A stretch of DNA of 64,000 nt, taken from Hyphomicrobium sp. Lineage in GTDB: Bacteria > Pseudomonadota > Alphaproteobacteria > Rhizobiales > Hyphomicrobiaceae. Within the stretch, counting starts at the first letter, position 1; each line of letters starts with the position of its first letter. The stretch is taken from positions 124,001-188,000 of the forward strand of contig JASBTM010000014.1 of assembly GCA_030148425.1 (NCBI GenBank), written 5' to 3'. Both the position numbers and the translations under genes were made by a program. Positions 52,396 to 62,196 of this stretch are shown here, one piece after another. The notes under the pieces were generated by a model, which saw nothing but the letters and a program-made list of their open reading frames with translations, ran no database searches and had not been told where the DNA came from.

Positions 52396-53517
52396 TTATT
52401 GACCGAGGATCTGCGCGACGCGCACTCCAATCGCCAGCGATGACGTCAGCCCCGGGCTCTCGATGCCGTAAAGCGCAACGAAGCCCGGGATGCCGTGCGC
52501 GGCCTCGCCGTGAATGGCGAAGTCGGCGGGCGGCGTTCCCTCCGGATAGATCTTCGGCCGGATGCCCGTGTATGCGGGCATCAACGCATCTTCCGGCAAC
52601 GCGGGCCAATAACGCCTGATCTCCGCCGCGAAGCTTGCACGCCGCCCGTCGGCATCGGCGAAGCCGTAATCGAGATCGTTCTGCCAAAGGATGTCCGGGC
52701 CGAACCGTGCTGCGCCCGACATATCGAGCGTCAGATGGACGCCAAGGGCGTCGGCCGAGGGCATCGGATAAATCAGGTGTTTGAACGGTGCTCTGCCGCT
52801 CAACGCAAAATAGTGCCCCTTTGCGGGATAAAGGCCGGGCACGGTGTAATCGTTTTTCGCGCCGTCGAGCATGCGGCCCACGCGCGAAGCTCCGAGCCCG
52901 GCGGCATTGACGAGCCGGGCGCACGTCCATTCGGACACGTCACCGCTCGAAGAAACCGAAAGGCGGAATCCCTCGCCCGGCAGCACCGCTGCGCCGACGA
53001 CCTCCGCATTGAATGCGACCTCACCGCCCGCATTGAGAAGCTGGGCCTCAAGCGCCGCCATGAAGGCGTGTCCGTCGATGATGCCCGTCGACGGCGACAG
53101 CGTCGCGGCCACGCAGCGAACCTCGGGCTCGAGCCGGGCGACATCTTCACGGCTAAGCCGTTCAAGATCGGTGACGCCGTTGCGCGCAGCTTTCGCTTCG
53201 ATTGCCGCGAGACCGGCAATCTCGGCTTCCGTCGTCGCGACGAGAAGCTTGCCGCAACGGTTCACCGGCACCCCGTATTGTTCGGCAAACGCGTAGAGAC
53301 GGTCCCGGCCTTCGACGCACAGCTCGGCCCGCAACGATCCTTCGGGGTAATAGATGCCCGCATGGATCACTTCGGAATTTCGCGACGAAGTTTCGGTGCC
53401 GAACGTATGATGGCGCTCGATGACCAGCACGCGCTGCCCGCTCCGCGCAAGCTCGGCTGCGACGGCGAGCCCTATGGCCCCCGCGCCAATGACGACCGTT
53501 TCGATATCGACCGTCAT
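52396..53517 (-). CDS. FAD-dependent L-2-hydroxyglutarate oxidase-like protein
   Basis: The 373-residue DAO-family protein starts with the FAD motif VVIGAGAIGLAVAAELARSG and ERHHTFGTETSSRNSEVIHAGIYYP, the block typical of LhgO/L2HGDH. GIIDGHAFMAALEAQ and YPAKGHYFALSG follow. The family oxidises L-2-hydroxyglutarate to 2-oxoglutarate with transfer of electrons to quinone or oxygen. Length and motifs are normal. It has no obvious partner in the neighbourhood. Confidence 0.87.
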   Translation of the reverse strand: MTVDIETVVIGAGAIGLAVAAELARSGQRVLVIERHHTFGTETSSRNSEVIHAGIYYPEGSLRAELCVEGRDRLYAFAEQYGVPVNRCGKLLVATTEAEIAGLAAIEAKAARNGVTDLERLSREDVARLEPEVRCVAATLSPSTGIIDGHAFMAALEAQLLNAGGEVAFNAEVVGAAVLPGEGFRLSVSSSGDVSEWTCARLVNAAGLGASRVGRMLDGAKNDYTVPGLYPAKGHYFALSGRAPFKHLIYPMPSADALGVHLTLDMSGAARFGPDILWQNDLDYGFADADGRRASFAAEIRRYWPALPEDALMPAYTGIRPKIYPEGTPPADFAIHGEAAHGIPGFVALYGIESPGLTSSLAIGVRVAQILGQ

Positions 53518-53629
53518 GACGGCATTCGTTCCGCATTGGAATGAGTGAGATTCGCCGTGCCCGGCTAATCGGGCGCGTCGCCGCGAGTCATATCAGAGGA
53601 TAAATGAGCCCGCGAGAAAGGCTTTAAAG

Positions 53630-54589
53630 ATGCTCGTCAACGGTAAATGGACCGAGAACTGGCAGCCGGTGCAGGCCACCGACGCCAAAGGCGGATTCGT
53701 GCGGCAGGTCTCGAGCTTCCGCAACTGGATCACGCCGGATGGCGCGGCTGGGCCAACGGGCGGCGATGGCTTCAAGGCGGAGGCCGGCCGCTATCACCTC
53801 TATGTCGCGCTGATCTGCCCGTGGGCGTCGCGCACTCTGATTGCGCGCAAGCTCAAAGGTCTCGAAGACGTCATCTCGGTTTCAGTTGTCGAGCCCACGC
53901 TGACCGATCAGGGCTGGCGGTTCGGAGACTATCCGGGTGCGGACCGAGATACGCTCAACGGCGCGGCCTATGTTCACGAGATCTACACCCGCGCGGAGCC
54001 GAACTTCACGGGCCGCTCCACCGTGCCGGTGCTCTGGGACAAAACAAAGAAGACCATCGTCAACAATGAGTCCGCCGATATCGTGCGGATGCTCAATTCC
54101 GGCTTCGGCGCTCTCGCGTCGCCGGCATACGATCTTTATCCGGCCGATCTCGCCGCCGACATCGACGTGCTCAACACGCGGATGTACGAGCGCCTCAACA
54201 ACGGCGTCTATCGCGCGGGCTTCGCGACGACGCAGGACGCCTACGAAGATGCCTTCCGCGATGTGTTCGCCATGCTCGATGACCTCGAACCCCGGCTTCG
54301 GCAAACGGGGCCGTTCCTGTTCGGCGACCGCTTCACCGAAAGCGATATCCGCCTGTTCGTGACGCTGATCCGCTTCGACGCCGCCTATCACGGGCTATTC
54401 AAATGCAATCTCCGGCGTCTCAGCGACTATCGAGCGTTGAGCGCCTATCTTGCCCGCGTGCTCGACATGCCGGGCGTCCGCGAGACGGTCAGCATCGATC
54501 ATATCAAGCATGGCTATTATTCGATCAAGAAGCTCAACCCGACGGGCATCGTCCCCGTAGGTCCCGACCTTTCAGCGCTCGGGTTGTAA
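53630..54589 (+). CDS. Glutathionyl-hydroquinone reductase, YqjG-like
   Basis: The 319-residue protein is a xi-class glutathione S-transferase. It has LYVALICPWASRTLIARKL with catalytic Cys63 in the CPWA motif, PVLWDKTKKTIVNNESADIVRML as the glutathione site and a C-terminal helical domain with GPFLFGDRFTESDIRLF. It removes glutathione from glutathionyl-hydroquinones. AAAGG lies eight bases before the ATG. The LysR-type gene follows on the same strand after 94 bp. Confidence 0.92.
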   Translation: MLVNGKWTENWQPVQATDAKGGFVRQVSSFRNWITPDGAAGPTGGDGFKAEAGRYHLYVALICPWASRTLIARKLKGLEDVISVSVVEPTLTDQGWRFGDYPGADRDTLNGAAYVHEIYTRAEPNFTGRSTVPVLWDKTKKTIVNNESADIVRMLNSGFGALASPAYDLYPADLAADIDVLNTRMYERLNNGVYRAGFATTQDAYEDAFRDVFAMLDDLEPRLRQTGPFLFGDRFTESDIRLFVTLIRFDAAYHGLFKCNLRRLSDYRALSAYLARVLDMPGVRETVSIDHIKHGYYSIKKLNPTGIVPVGPDLSALGL

Positions 54590-54683
54590 GACGTATCCCT
54601 TCGCAAGCCTGGCCCAGCGACTTTCAATTCGGTGGGGCCGCGCTCTATACTGGCCTCCTCGCCAATGTTTCCAAGGGTTGTAG

Positions 54684-55595
54684 GTGGATCGCCTCGATTG
54701 TGATCGCATGTTCGTCGCCGTCACCGATGCGGGCAGCTTCGCGAGCGCTGCCGAACGTCTCGGAACGAGCAGCGGCCAGGCTTCGAAACTTGTCTCGAAG
54801 CTCGAAGCCGATCTCGGCGTACAGCTCATCAAGCGAACGACGCGCGCGCTGCATCTGACCGAGGTCGGCCGCGCCTACTACGAACGCATGAAAGCGCTGC
54901 TCGATGAGTTCGATGCGCTCGACGCTTCCGTCCGCCACGCTTCCGGAGCGCCAGCAGGACGATTGCGCCTCACGGCGCCGATGACGTTCGGCACGCTGCA
55001 GCTCGGTCCGGTGCTTTTCGATTTCGCGCGTGCCTTTCCCGACATTCAACTCGACGTCGGCTTCACGGACCGTGTCGTGAACCTTGTCGACGAAGGCTTC
55101 GACGCGGCGGTGCGGATCGGGGTGCCCGACAACAGCAGCCTAATTGCCCGCAAGCTCTGCGATGCGCGGATCGTCGTCGTTGCGTCACCGGGCTACCTCG
55201 CGCTGCGTGGAACGCCTCAAGTCCCCGCGGATCTTTCAGCGCACGACTGCATCATCGACAGCAATTTCCGCGATCCGCTGAATTGGCAATTCCTGGCCGA
55301 CGGCGGCAAACCCGTCTCGGTCGCGGTGTCGGGGCGGCTTCGATTTTCGAATGGGGAAGCCTGCACCGCAGCGGCGGAAGCCGGGCTCGGCGTCACCCGC
55401 GTGCCGAGCTTCATCGCCGGGCCGCGCATCAAGAGCGGTCATCTTCAACCGATCCTTGGCGACGTCGAGTGCGATCCCATCGGCGTCTATGCGCTTTATC
55501 CGCCTGCGAAGCATCTCGCGCTCAAGGTGCGGACGCTCGTCGATTTCCTGGCGAACTGTTTTCGCGGCAAGCCATCGTGGGACCAGGACTGGTAA
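54684..55595 (+). CDS. LysR-family transcriptional regulator
   Basis: The 303-residue protein has an N-terminal winged helix (MFVAVTDAGSFASAAERLGTSSGQASKLVSKLEADLG type segment, about 8-45) and LTEVGRAYYERM, then a LysR substrate-binding domain (about 90-295). It resembles the single-target, self-regulated regulators of quinone-stress genes, and may control the reductase gene upstream; this is inference. The start is a GTG with AAGGG six bases upstream. It converges with the VOC gene at 55606. Confidence 0.9.
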   Translation: MDRLDCDRMFVAVTDAGSFASAAERLGTSSGQASKLVSKLEADLGVQLIKRTTRALHLTEVGRAYYERMKALLDEFDALDASVRHASGAPAGRLRLTAPMTFGTLQLGPVLFDFARAFPDIQLDVGFTDRVVNLVDEGFDAAVRIGVPDNSSLIARKLCDARIVVVASPGYLALRGTPQVPADLSAHDCIIDSNFRDPLNWQFLADGGKPVSVAVSGRLRFSNGEACTAAAEAGLGVTRVPSFIAGPRIKSGHLQPILGDVECDPIGVYALYPPAKHLALKVRTLVDFLANCFRGKPSWDQDW

Positions 55596-55605
55596 TCCAC
55601 CGCGT

Positions 55606-56454
55606 TCAGGCCGTCGTTTCTTTCGGCGACGGGGCGAGCGTAATCGCATTGCCCCAGGGATCGGCAAGTGACCGGCGTTCGCCCAGCTCCGCATCCAGCC
55701 GAAGCTCAACCTCCGCGAGGCCTGTCGAGGGATAGCTGCGCTTTTCCGCACCGCGGCTGTTCCAGATGTTCGTCGCGATGTGGTGGTGATAGCCATTGGC
55801 GGCGAAGAATGTCGCGCCGGGATAGCGGCACGTGATGTCGAGGCCGAGTTCACCCGCGTAGAACGCTTCCGCGGGAGCAATTGCGCCAACCTGCAGATGA
55901 ACGTGCCCAACCGTCGTGCCTGCAGGCGCACCTCTCCATGGATCGGCGGACTGGCCGACGGCGAGAAGACTGCCGACATCGAGCGCCTCGCTCACCATGT
56001 CGACGGTTCCGTTGATCCACGTCCACGTTGCCGCCGGCCGGTCGGCGTAAATCTCGACGCCGTTGCCTTCAGGGTCGGAAAGATAAATCGCTTCGCTCAC
56101 GCCGTGATCGGACGCGCCAACGATGGGCGCACGCACGACGAGGGCATTCGCAGACCAGCGTCCGAGATCGGTGTGGGACGGCAGCAGGAAGGCGGTATGA
56201 AACAGACCCGCCTCGCGCGGAGAACGCCGCCGCGCAGCCGTATCCCGGCGAAGCTCGAGCAAAATGTTGCCTTCGGTCCCGAGTTTGGCCGTCTCTCCAT
56301 CCTGGCTGAGCAGCGCCAGTCCGACGACCGTCTCGTAAAATAACCGGACACGATCGATATCGTGGACGGTCAAAGCCACTGTCCCGATCGACACCCGCCC
56401 GGAGGCGGATGCCGGTGATGAGCCGTCGGCTTTTTTCGAAGGAGCGGTGTCCAT
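55606..56454 (-). CDS. Two-domain VOC family protein, extradiol dioxygenase-like
   Basis: The 282-residue protein has two VOC domains: GTVALTVHDIDRVRLFYETVVGLALL in the first, and GTTVGHVHLQVGAIAPAEAFYAGELG with YHHHIATNIW in the second. FHTAFLLPS and DPEGNGVEIYAD supply typical metal-ligand His and Glu positions. This is the catechol-2,3-dioxygenase-like CatE/YfiE group. The real substrate is unknown. The ATG at 56454 has AAGG nine bases upstream; the longer frame before it is a shadow of the DoxX gene. Confidence 0.88.
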   Translation of the reverse strand: MDTAPSKKADGSSPASASGRVSIGTVALTVHDIDRVRLFYETVVGLALLSQDGETAKLGTEGNILLELRRDTAARRRSPREAGLFHTAFLLPSHTDLGRWSANALVVRAPIVGASDHGVSEAIYLSDPEGNGVEIYADRPAATWTWINGTVDMVSEALDVGSLLAVGQSADPWRGAPAGTTVGHVHLQVGAIAPAEAFYAGELGLDITCRYPGATFFAANGYHHHIATNIWNSRGAEKRSYPSTGLAEVELRLDAELGERRSLADPWGNAITLAPSPKETTA

Positions 56455-56474
56455 GGATGCCATCCTTAGCGCGC

Positions 56475-56882
56475 TCAGACGCGAACGGGTGTCGGCTTCA
56501 GCGCGTACGCGCCGTCTCCGGTCAGGGCCAGGGCGCCGAGCGCAACGATCCAGAGCGCCGGAAACTCCCATCCGCCGTTGGGGTTCGTAAAGAAAAATCC
56601 GGCCGAGCCATGCACCGTTACGATGGCTCCGGCCAGGATCGGAATGAGAGCGAGAGCCACGGCGCGCGGCCAGATGCCGACGATCAGCGCCACAGCGCCG
56701 AGAATTTCCCAGGCAATCGTGGCGTATGCGAGCCAAGCAGGCAGGCCGAGAGAACCGAAATAACCTGCTGTTCCGGCTGGCGTGAATACGAACACCTTCA
56801 GGCCCGCATGGGCGAGAAACAATCCGCCCAGTGCAAGGCGCAACAGCAGCGCGGCGTAATCGGAACTACGATTTTGTGACAT
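56475..56882 (-). CDS. DoxX family membrane protein
   Basis: The 135-residue protein has four membrane helices and the DoxX pattern: LLLRLALGGLFLAHAGLKVF, GSLGLPAWLAYATIAWEILG, IVGIWPRAVALALIPILAGAI and the last helix LWIVALGALALTGDG. The family is found with oxidative-stress and thiol genes. It lies 20 bp upstream of the VOC gene on the same strand, so the two probably form an operon. AGGG is seven bases ahead of the ATG. Confidence 0.9.
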   Translation of the reverse strand: MSQNRSSDYAALLLRLALGGLFLAHAGLKVFVFTPAGTAGYFGSLGLPAWLAYATIAWEILGAVALIVGIWPRAVALALIPILAGAIVTVHGSAGFFFTNPNGGWEFPALWIVALGALALTGDGAYALKPTPVRV

Positions 56883-57056
56883 GGCAAGCCCTGTTCGGTT
56901 GGAGACAATCCGTGCCTCCGGATATGCGCCGAAACGGGCTCGCTGATTATCCGCGCGAAGAGGAGTTCACTCCTTCCGGAGTGGAATGAATGGGGAAAGC
57001 CGGTCCGGGCCCGTCAAACGCCGACCTGGGGACAAAAGCGGACGTGTCGAACTGAT

Positions 57057-57131
57057 TGGCTGGGATGGGAGGGTTCGAACCTCCGAATGGCGGAATCAAA
57101 ATCCGCTGCCTTACCACTTGGCTACATCCCA
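57057..57131 (-). tRNA. tRNA-Gln (TTG anticodon)
   Basis: The minus strand folds into a standard cloverleaf. The acceptor TGGGATG pairs with CATCCCA, the D arm has AGCCAAGTGGTAAGGC, the anticodon stem GCGGA/TCCGC encloses loop TTTTGAT with anticodon TTG, and the T arm is GGAGG-TTCGAAC-CTCC. The discriminator is G and the terminal CCA is encoded (57057-57059). The tRNA stands alone. Confidence 0.95.
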
Positions 57132-57398
57132 ATTTTTGGAAGTGGTGAGCTAGCAGTGTTTTCGCGGTGGAACAAGGGCAGCGCCGGAGGAAACCAGGGC
57201 AATTGAAAACATTTGCAGATCGGTCGCGGTCCCGGAACGATGGCCGCGCCGAAAGGCTGTTTTCGGGCTATGGCCCCGGCTCTACCCAATCGCGCCCCCC
57301 GACGCTTGGCGCGGGATGCGACATCTCGGCACCCTGAGCCTCACTCAACACCCCCGAGACGGCACTTGCGATGGCCCATCCCGGCGGTGCGGCAAGAT

Positions 57399-59897
57399 TC
57401 AGGCGGGTATGCGCTCCAGTGAGAGCGATCGGTGCTGCAGAAGTCCCGGAATCTCCCGCGCCGGCCGGGGCTCGCTGAATAGATAGCCTTGGACCTCCGT
57501 GCAGCCTTCGTTTCGAAGCTGCGCCAGTTCAGCCTGCGTCTCAACGCCCTCCGCCGTCGTCGCCATGCCAAGCGCGACTCCGATGTTGGCGACGGCGCGG
57601 ACGATCGCAATCGAATCCGGATTGTCGGCGAGGTCCTGGATGAACGAGCGATCGATCTTGATCTTGTCGAAGGGGAACTTGCGCAGATAGCCGAGGCTCG
57701 AATAGCCGGTGCCGAAGTCATCCATCGAAATGCGCACGCCGAGAGAGCGCAGCTCGTTGAGCATTCCGACCGTCGCATCGGTATCGTGGAGCAGCACGGT
57801 CTCGGTGATCTCGAGCTCGAGGCGGCTTCCCGGCAGGCCCGATGCTCCGAGCGCACCGACGACCTGCAGCACGAGCGCGTTGTTCTTGAACTGCATCGGC
57901 GAGAGATTGACCGCGACCTTGAGGTCGGAGGGCCAAGTCATCGCGTCGGAGCAGGCACGATTGAGCACCCAGTTTCCGATCGTCGTGATCAGCCCGATTT
58001 CTTCGGCGAGCGGAATGAACTCCATCGGCGACACCAAGCCGCGCGTCGGATGCTGCCAGCGAACGAGCGCTTCGAAGCCGCTGATCTCGTTCGTCTCGAG
58101 GCGGACAAGCGGCTGATAATAAAGCTCAAGCTCATGGCCCTCGATCGCTTTGCGAAGGTCGAGTTCGAGCGCACGGCGCTCTTGCATCTTCGCATCCATG
58201 TCGGGCTCAAAGAAATGGTAGCAACCGCGGCCGGCTTCCTTGGCACGATACATGGCCATGTCGGCGTTTTTGATGAGGTTGTCGGCCGTCCTGCCGTCTC
58301 CGGGCGCCATCGCGATGCCGATGCTGACGCCGACGGCGACCTGATGGCCCTGAACCTCGAACGGCGCGCTGAGCTTGGCGATGATGCGCTGCGCCAGCAT
58401 GGTCGCGCTCAAGGGCTGATCGGCGTCGACCTGGACGATGGCAAATTCGTCGCCACCGAGACGGGCCACGATATCGTTCTTTCGCACGCAGGCGCGCAGC
58501 CGCGCGGACACCGCCTGCAGCAAGCCGTCGCCGATCGGGTGGCCGAGCGTATCGTTGACCGTCTTGAAGTGATCGAGGTCGAGGCACAGGATCGAGACCG
58601 TCTTGCCACGCTCGACGCCATTCAGCGCGATTTCCATCGCTTCGCGGAAACGCAACCGGTTCGGCAGATCCGTCAGTGCATCGTGATGCGCCATGTGCGC
58701 GATTTTGGCGTCGATCAGGCGACGCTCGGTAATGTCTTCGTGGGTCGAGACGAACCCGCCATCGGCGAGAGGCTGATGCGAGATTGCGATGAACTGGCCG
58801 TCGGCCATCTCGTCGACGCGATAGACAGGCTTATTCTCCTTGGCGGAAGCGATCCGTGTCTCGGCGAACGACATCTCGCTATGCGGATAACGGCCATTGT
58901 CGCGTCGCGCCTGCAGGATCGTCTGCAGCGGCGTTCCAGCGGCGATTTGCTCTGGGGCGAGTCCGTAAAGCTCAGCGTAGCGCCGGTTGCAGATGATGAG
59001 TTTTTGCTCGGCATCGAACATGCACAAGCCCTGGGGCAAGTTGTTGATCGCGGCGTCGACACGAGCGTACTGGATGGCCAGCGTTTCCTGTGCGGCCCCG
59101 AGCTTGGCGATCATCGATTGGAATGAACGCGCCAAGGTGCCGATCTCGTCGGAGCGAGCAAGCGCCGGATCGTTTTCGGAAATCTTCAGGGCTCCGCCCT
59201 CGCGAATGCGCAGCGCCATGTCAGTGAGCCGCTTCAACGGGCGGGCGACCGAATAGTGCGCGAGGCCGAGGGCCATCATGACGATCAAAAGCGTGCCGGC
59301 GGCGAGCAGTGCGATGATCACGTGCAGCGTCGAGGACTGCTGGTCCTCGGCCTTCACCAACGTATCCTGCGCTTCGGAGCCCAGAATATTGGTGAGCCGG
59401 TTCATCTGGCCGAGACCGTCGTCGAGCGCGGCCTCGAAGCGCAGATCGAGCATCTCGTTGGCGCGTCTCTCTTTGTCTCTGGAGAGGATGGCTTCGCGCA
59501 GCAGACGCACCGTATTTTCGAGAAACTTGAGCTTGTCCTGGATGACGCCGCAGTCGTAAGCGCGCGTCGGGAAATATTCGGCGACGGCATGGATCCAGCG
59601 CGTCGCAGCGGAGATCTGATTCACGGCCTCGTTGCTCGCGGCGCGGGCCGTATCCGGGTCCGTGGTCGCCATGCTTTTGTAGACGGTCAGCCCGACGTTA
59701 TTCAGAGCGGCCTTGGCATCGGCCAGGGCGAGACGCGCGGGCGAAACACGCTCGACGACCGTGCGATTGACATGGTCGAGGCTTTGCGCGCTGCGCAGAA
59801 CGAACGTGTTGGCGAGCGCGGACAGCGCACCGAGCGAGACGATGAGCAGCGCAGCTTTCGCAGCAATGCCGAAGGGAAAGGACGTGCGGGATGTCAT
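57399..59897 (-). CDS. Membrane-bound GGDEF/EAL protein with HAMP and PAS
   Basis: The protein of about 832 residues has a first helix (about 8-32), a periplasmic helical sensor (about 35-190), a second helix (about 192-215), a HAMP domain (about 218-270), a PAS-like domain (about 280-395), a GGDEF domain with intact RLGGDEFAIV, and an EAL domain with GFEALVRW, NLSPMQF and DDFGTGYSSL. Both catalytic motifs look intact, so it may make or break cyclic-di-GMP depending on signals. This is relevant to polysaccharide control, but no link is shown. Starts before the ATG at 59897 lack support. No clear ribosome binding site is seen. Confidence 0.93.
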   Translation of the reverse strand: MTSRTSFPFGIAAKAALLIVSLGALSALANTFVLRSAQSLDHVNRTVVERVSPARLALADAKAALNNVGLTVYKSMATTDPDTARAASNEAVNQISAATRWIHAVAEYFPTRAYDCGVIQDKLKFLENTVRLLREAILSRDKERRANEMLDLRFEAALDDGLGQMNRLTNILGSEAQDTLVKAEDQQSSTLHVIIALLAAGTLLIVMMALGLAHYSVARPLKRLTDMALRIREGGALKISENDPALARSDEIGTLARSFQSMIAKLGAAQETLAIQYARVDAAINNLPQGLCMFDAEQKLIICNRRYAELYGLAPEQIAAGTPLQTILQARRDNGRYPHSEMSFAETRIASAKENKPVYRVDEMADGQFIAISHQPLADGGFVSTHEDITERRLIDAKIAHMAHHDALTDLPNRLRFREAMEIALNGVERGKTVSILCLDLDHFKTVNDTLGHPIGDGLLQAVSARLRACVRKNDIVARLGGDEFAIVQVDADQPLSATMLAQRIIAKLSAPFEVQGHQVAVGVSIGIAMAPGDGRTADNLIKNADMAMYRAKEAGRGCYHFFEPDMDAKMQERRALELDLRKAIEGHELELYYQPLVRLETNEISGFEALVRWQHPTRGLVSPMEFIPLAEEIGLITTIGNWVLNRACSDAMTWPSDLKVAVNLSPMQFKNNALVLQVVGALGASGLPGSRLELEITETVLLHDTDATVGMLNELRSLGVRISMDDFGTGYSSLGYLRKFPFDKIKIDRSFIQDLADNPDSIAIVRAVANIGVALGMATTAEGVETQAELAQLRNEGCTEVQGYLFSEPRPAREIPGLLQHRSLSLERIPA

Positions 59898-60250
59898 GGG
59901 ATGCGTACCGGTGGAAGTTCGCAGCGGCAAATAAGTGAGAAGTGTTTTTCTTTCCCTAACGCCTTGAAAAAACTTGGTATTTTTACATACACATGACGGT
60001 TTCGTGACAGTTTCCCGAATTATGGAGCCGGCCGCGCTGCCTGAGTGCTCCCAGCAGCGACGGCGCGAATGAGATGGCGCGACTCAGGACCATCACCGCG
60101 CTCCCTTGCGCCACTTGTTGCATGAAGAACCAAGAAAAATTCCATGTGGCGAGACGCTTGCGGTACGCGACCGGGGTCGCTATAACGCGCGTCTCCCAGG
60201 CCCTCGTTAAGGCTTCGGGAGAAGTCTATTTCAGGCTTTAGACGGTCGGG
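59898..60250. other. 353-bp gap before tRNA-Pro
   Basis: The gap holds the probable promoters of the GGDEF/EAL gene (minus strand) and of tRNA-Pro (plus strand). An AT-rich stretch at 59940-59990 (GAAAAAACTTGGTATTTTTACAT) could be a promoter. No protein gene is supported; the minus-strand open frame here is made by reading through the tRNA. Confidence 0.35.
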
Positions 60251-60327
60251 CGGAGCGTAGCGCAGCCTGGTAGCGCACTTGCTTCGGGAGCAAGGGGTCG
60301 GAGGTTCGAATCCTCTCGCTCCGACCA
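60251..60327 (+). tRNA. tRNA-Pro (CGG anticodon)
   Basis: A 77-base cloverleaf: acceptor CGGAGCG pairs with CGCTCCG, the D arm has AGCGCAGCCTGGTAGCGC, the anticodon stem CTTGC/GCAAG holds loop TTCGGGA with anticodon CGG, and the T arm is CGGAG-GTTCGAAT-CTC. Discriminator A and an encoded CCA end at 60327. Phage-tail-like genes begin 110 bp downstream on the other strand. Confidence 0.95.
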
Positions 60328-60438
60328 GTCTTTTCAAAGAGTTAGCAGGTTGCCCCGCTAACCTTTTCCCAGAAATCGCCCCAGAAACGCGTCGAAGAAG
60401 CAATGACCGGCGCAATGCGAGAGCGGGCATCTCTCTGA

Positions 60439-60639
60439 TTACTCGCTTGGCGCGGGGAGCCCAAGCTGCGCCAAGGCCGCCTGCAGATCCTCGAGCGATG
60501 GCACGGCGGTAATGCGATCTTCTGGCGCCTCGGCGACGTATGTGCCGGCCGCGCTCGACCAATAGCGGCTCGCATCCTTGCCGATCTGCCAGAACCAATT
60601 GCGAATAATGAAAACCGGCATATCAAAATCAGACATCAT
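60439..60639 (-). CDS. Small phage-tail-associated hypothetical protein
   Basis: The 66-residue protein begins MMSDFDMPVFIIRNWFWQIG and ends with a short helix (LEDLQAALAQLGLPAPSE). Proteins of this kind, with a WFWQIG-type motif and SSAAGTYV, commonly follow tail-fibre genes in alphaproteobacterial prophages. Its start overlaps the stop of the DUF2793 gene by four bases (ATGA), so it is coupled. Exact function unknown. Confidence 0.78.
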   Translation of the reverse strand: MMSDFDMPVFIIRNWFWQIGKDASRYWSSAAGTYVAEAPEDRITAVPSLEDLQAALAQLGLPAPSE

Positions 60640-62093
60640 ATCTGCTGGCCTCCAGTAGAAGAGATGCCGTTGCTGTTGCCGGGGAAGTAGGTCGAGGCCG
60701 AACCGGCGCCGAATGTATTGATCACGCCATTGACCGATACGTCGTAGCGGCGGCCTGTTGCCGACCCACTGAACGTCACGGAGTACAAAGACACCTGCCC
60801 TCCCTGGTTACTGATAAATGACGTGCCCCAGGCGGGTGTACCCGAAAGGGTAATGGTGCTCGATGGTATTGAGACCAAGCCGTAAGACAGCGTGAGGATG
60901 TGACCTTGCGCCGACCCGGAGACCGTGAAGCTCTCCCCTGCTGGGCAGCCTATGGCGCCCGCGTTGTCGGCGCGCAGATGATACCCCGACGAAAGCGCTC
61001 CAAACTCGATTTTCCCGTAGCTGATGCGTCCGCCCGTTGTCGCCTGCATGCAATTGCCGGAGGTCGACGTGAGCTTGAAGCCGCGTACGGTCAACAACGA
61101 TCCGGAGCCCGCCACATTGATGCACGTGCCCGATGTTGAGAGCGCGACGTTCGCGGGCGTCGCCGTATCGCCGAGCAGCAAGATGGAACCGGCACCGACT
61201 TGCGCCGAAGTGACGCTCAGACCTTGCGTCCAGGTTCCCGCTTGAACCTGAATGGTGACGTTGAAACCGAAGAGATCGAGCGTGCCGTAGGCAACATCGA
61301 GCGCCCGTTGAATGGTCAAAAACGCGCCGCCAGCGGTGTTGGCGCGTCCGGTGTTGCTGTCGGAACCATCGGAGCGGACGTAGTACGCGCGGTCGGCTGT
61401 TAGAACTTCGCGCGGACCGCCAGTCACTGGGAAAGAAAGCTTGCCGGTCTTGCGGTCGATCTTCAGCGCTTCGAACCACGTGGCGCCGTCGGGGCTGACC
61501 TTGAAGTGGAAATCGTCGTCGCCCGCGAGGCCCATCTCGGCGTGGCCGACGTAATTCGTCTGATAGAGCACCGAGGCGGTATCTCCGCTCGCGTGCTTGT
61601 TGATCTTCTGCTGATGACCCGCGCCTTCGTTATCGAAGAGGCTCGCAGGGCTTTTGAGCGAAAGACGGTTGGTTGCGTCAGCCGTGGTGCTGATGCCGAG
61701 GTGATCGAGAGCGTCGAGTTCGGTGATGTCTCCCGGATCGCCCCCACCTCCTCCGGAGCTGAACGCCGCCCAAGTTCCCCCCGAGTGCACGATCATCTCC
61801 TGATCGTCCGCGACCCACGCGATCCAGCCTTCTTGCGGTTCGTAGAACATCCAGGCGCCGTCCTGGAACGCGGCGATCTTATCGCTGGCGCCCGCCCATG
61901 CCGCCGTCGCGCCCATGGCGACGACGTAGCGGCTGCCGTTGGCGGGCGTCGCGGGAGGTGCGGTCCGCGAACGGCTTTCGACCGCGAGCTGGACGAGGCA
62001 ATCGAGCGCCCTGATCGCTTCGTTGTGCGTGACGTGCTTCTGGGCCTGAGAGGCCAGGATGTAAGGTAGGGCTAGGTTCGGCGTATCGTTCAT
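60636..62093 (-). CDS. DUF2793 protein with beta-helix C-terminus, phage-tail-like
   Basis: The protein of about 485 residues starts with the DUF2793 signature (NDTPNLALPYILASQAQKH, VTHNEAIRALDCLVQLAV, GSRYVVA, WMFYEPQEGW) known from phage and gene-transfer-agent tails. A middle part has GHAEMGLAGDDDFHFKVSPD. The C-terminal part is a repetitive beta-helix with YVRSDGSDSNTGRAN and AFLTIQRALD. It is probably a tail-fibre or receptor-binding protein. No other structural phage gene, integrase or repressor is in the window. The ATG at 62093 is chosen; a GTG two codons earlier is possible. Confidence 0.85.
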   Translation of the reverse strand: MNDTPNLALPYILASQAQKHVTHNEAIRALDCLVQLAVESRSRTAPPATPANGSRYVVAMGATAAWAGASDKIAAFQDGAWMFYEPQEGWIAWVADDQEMIVHSGGTWAAFSSGGGGGDPGDITELDALDHLGISTTADATNRLSLKSPASLFDNEGAGHQQKINKHASGDTASVLYQTNYVGHAEMGLAGDDDFHFKVSPDGATWFEALKIDRKTGKLSFPVTGGPREVLTADRAYYVRSDGSDSNTGRANTAGGAFLTIQRALDVAYGTLDLFGFNVTIQVQAGTWTQGLSVTSAQVGAGSILLLGDTATPANVALSTSGTCINVAGSGSLLTVRGFKLTSTSGNCMQATTGGRISYGKIEFGALSSGYHLRADNAGAIGCPAGESFTVSGSAQGHILTLSYGLVSIPSSTITLSGTPAWGTSFISNQGGQVSLYSVTFSGSATGRRYDVSVNGVINTFGAGSASTYFPGNSNGISSTGGQQI

Positions 62094-62196
62094 GTCCACG
62101 CGTTGGTCCGCTTCGATGCTCCCAGGCATGAAGATACGGGCGCCCAGACAGGCGGGGATAAGTTTTTGAGAAGTTTTTTGATTGCGCCGTGGCCCG

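Noticed and set aside
57489..59126. 545-codon plus-strand open frame
   Set aside because: Antisense to the GGDEF/EAL gene; the translation has no domain and a typical antisense composition.
60020..60598. Minus-strand open frame across tRNA-Pro
   Set aside because: Part of it is the well-known false peptide made by reading a tRNA gene in antisense ([15 protein letters not shown] type). It is not a protein gene.
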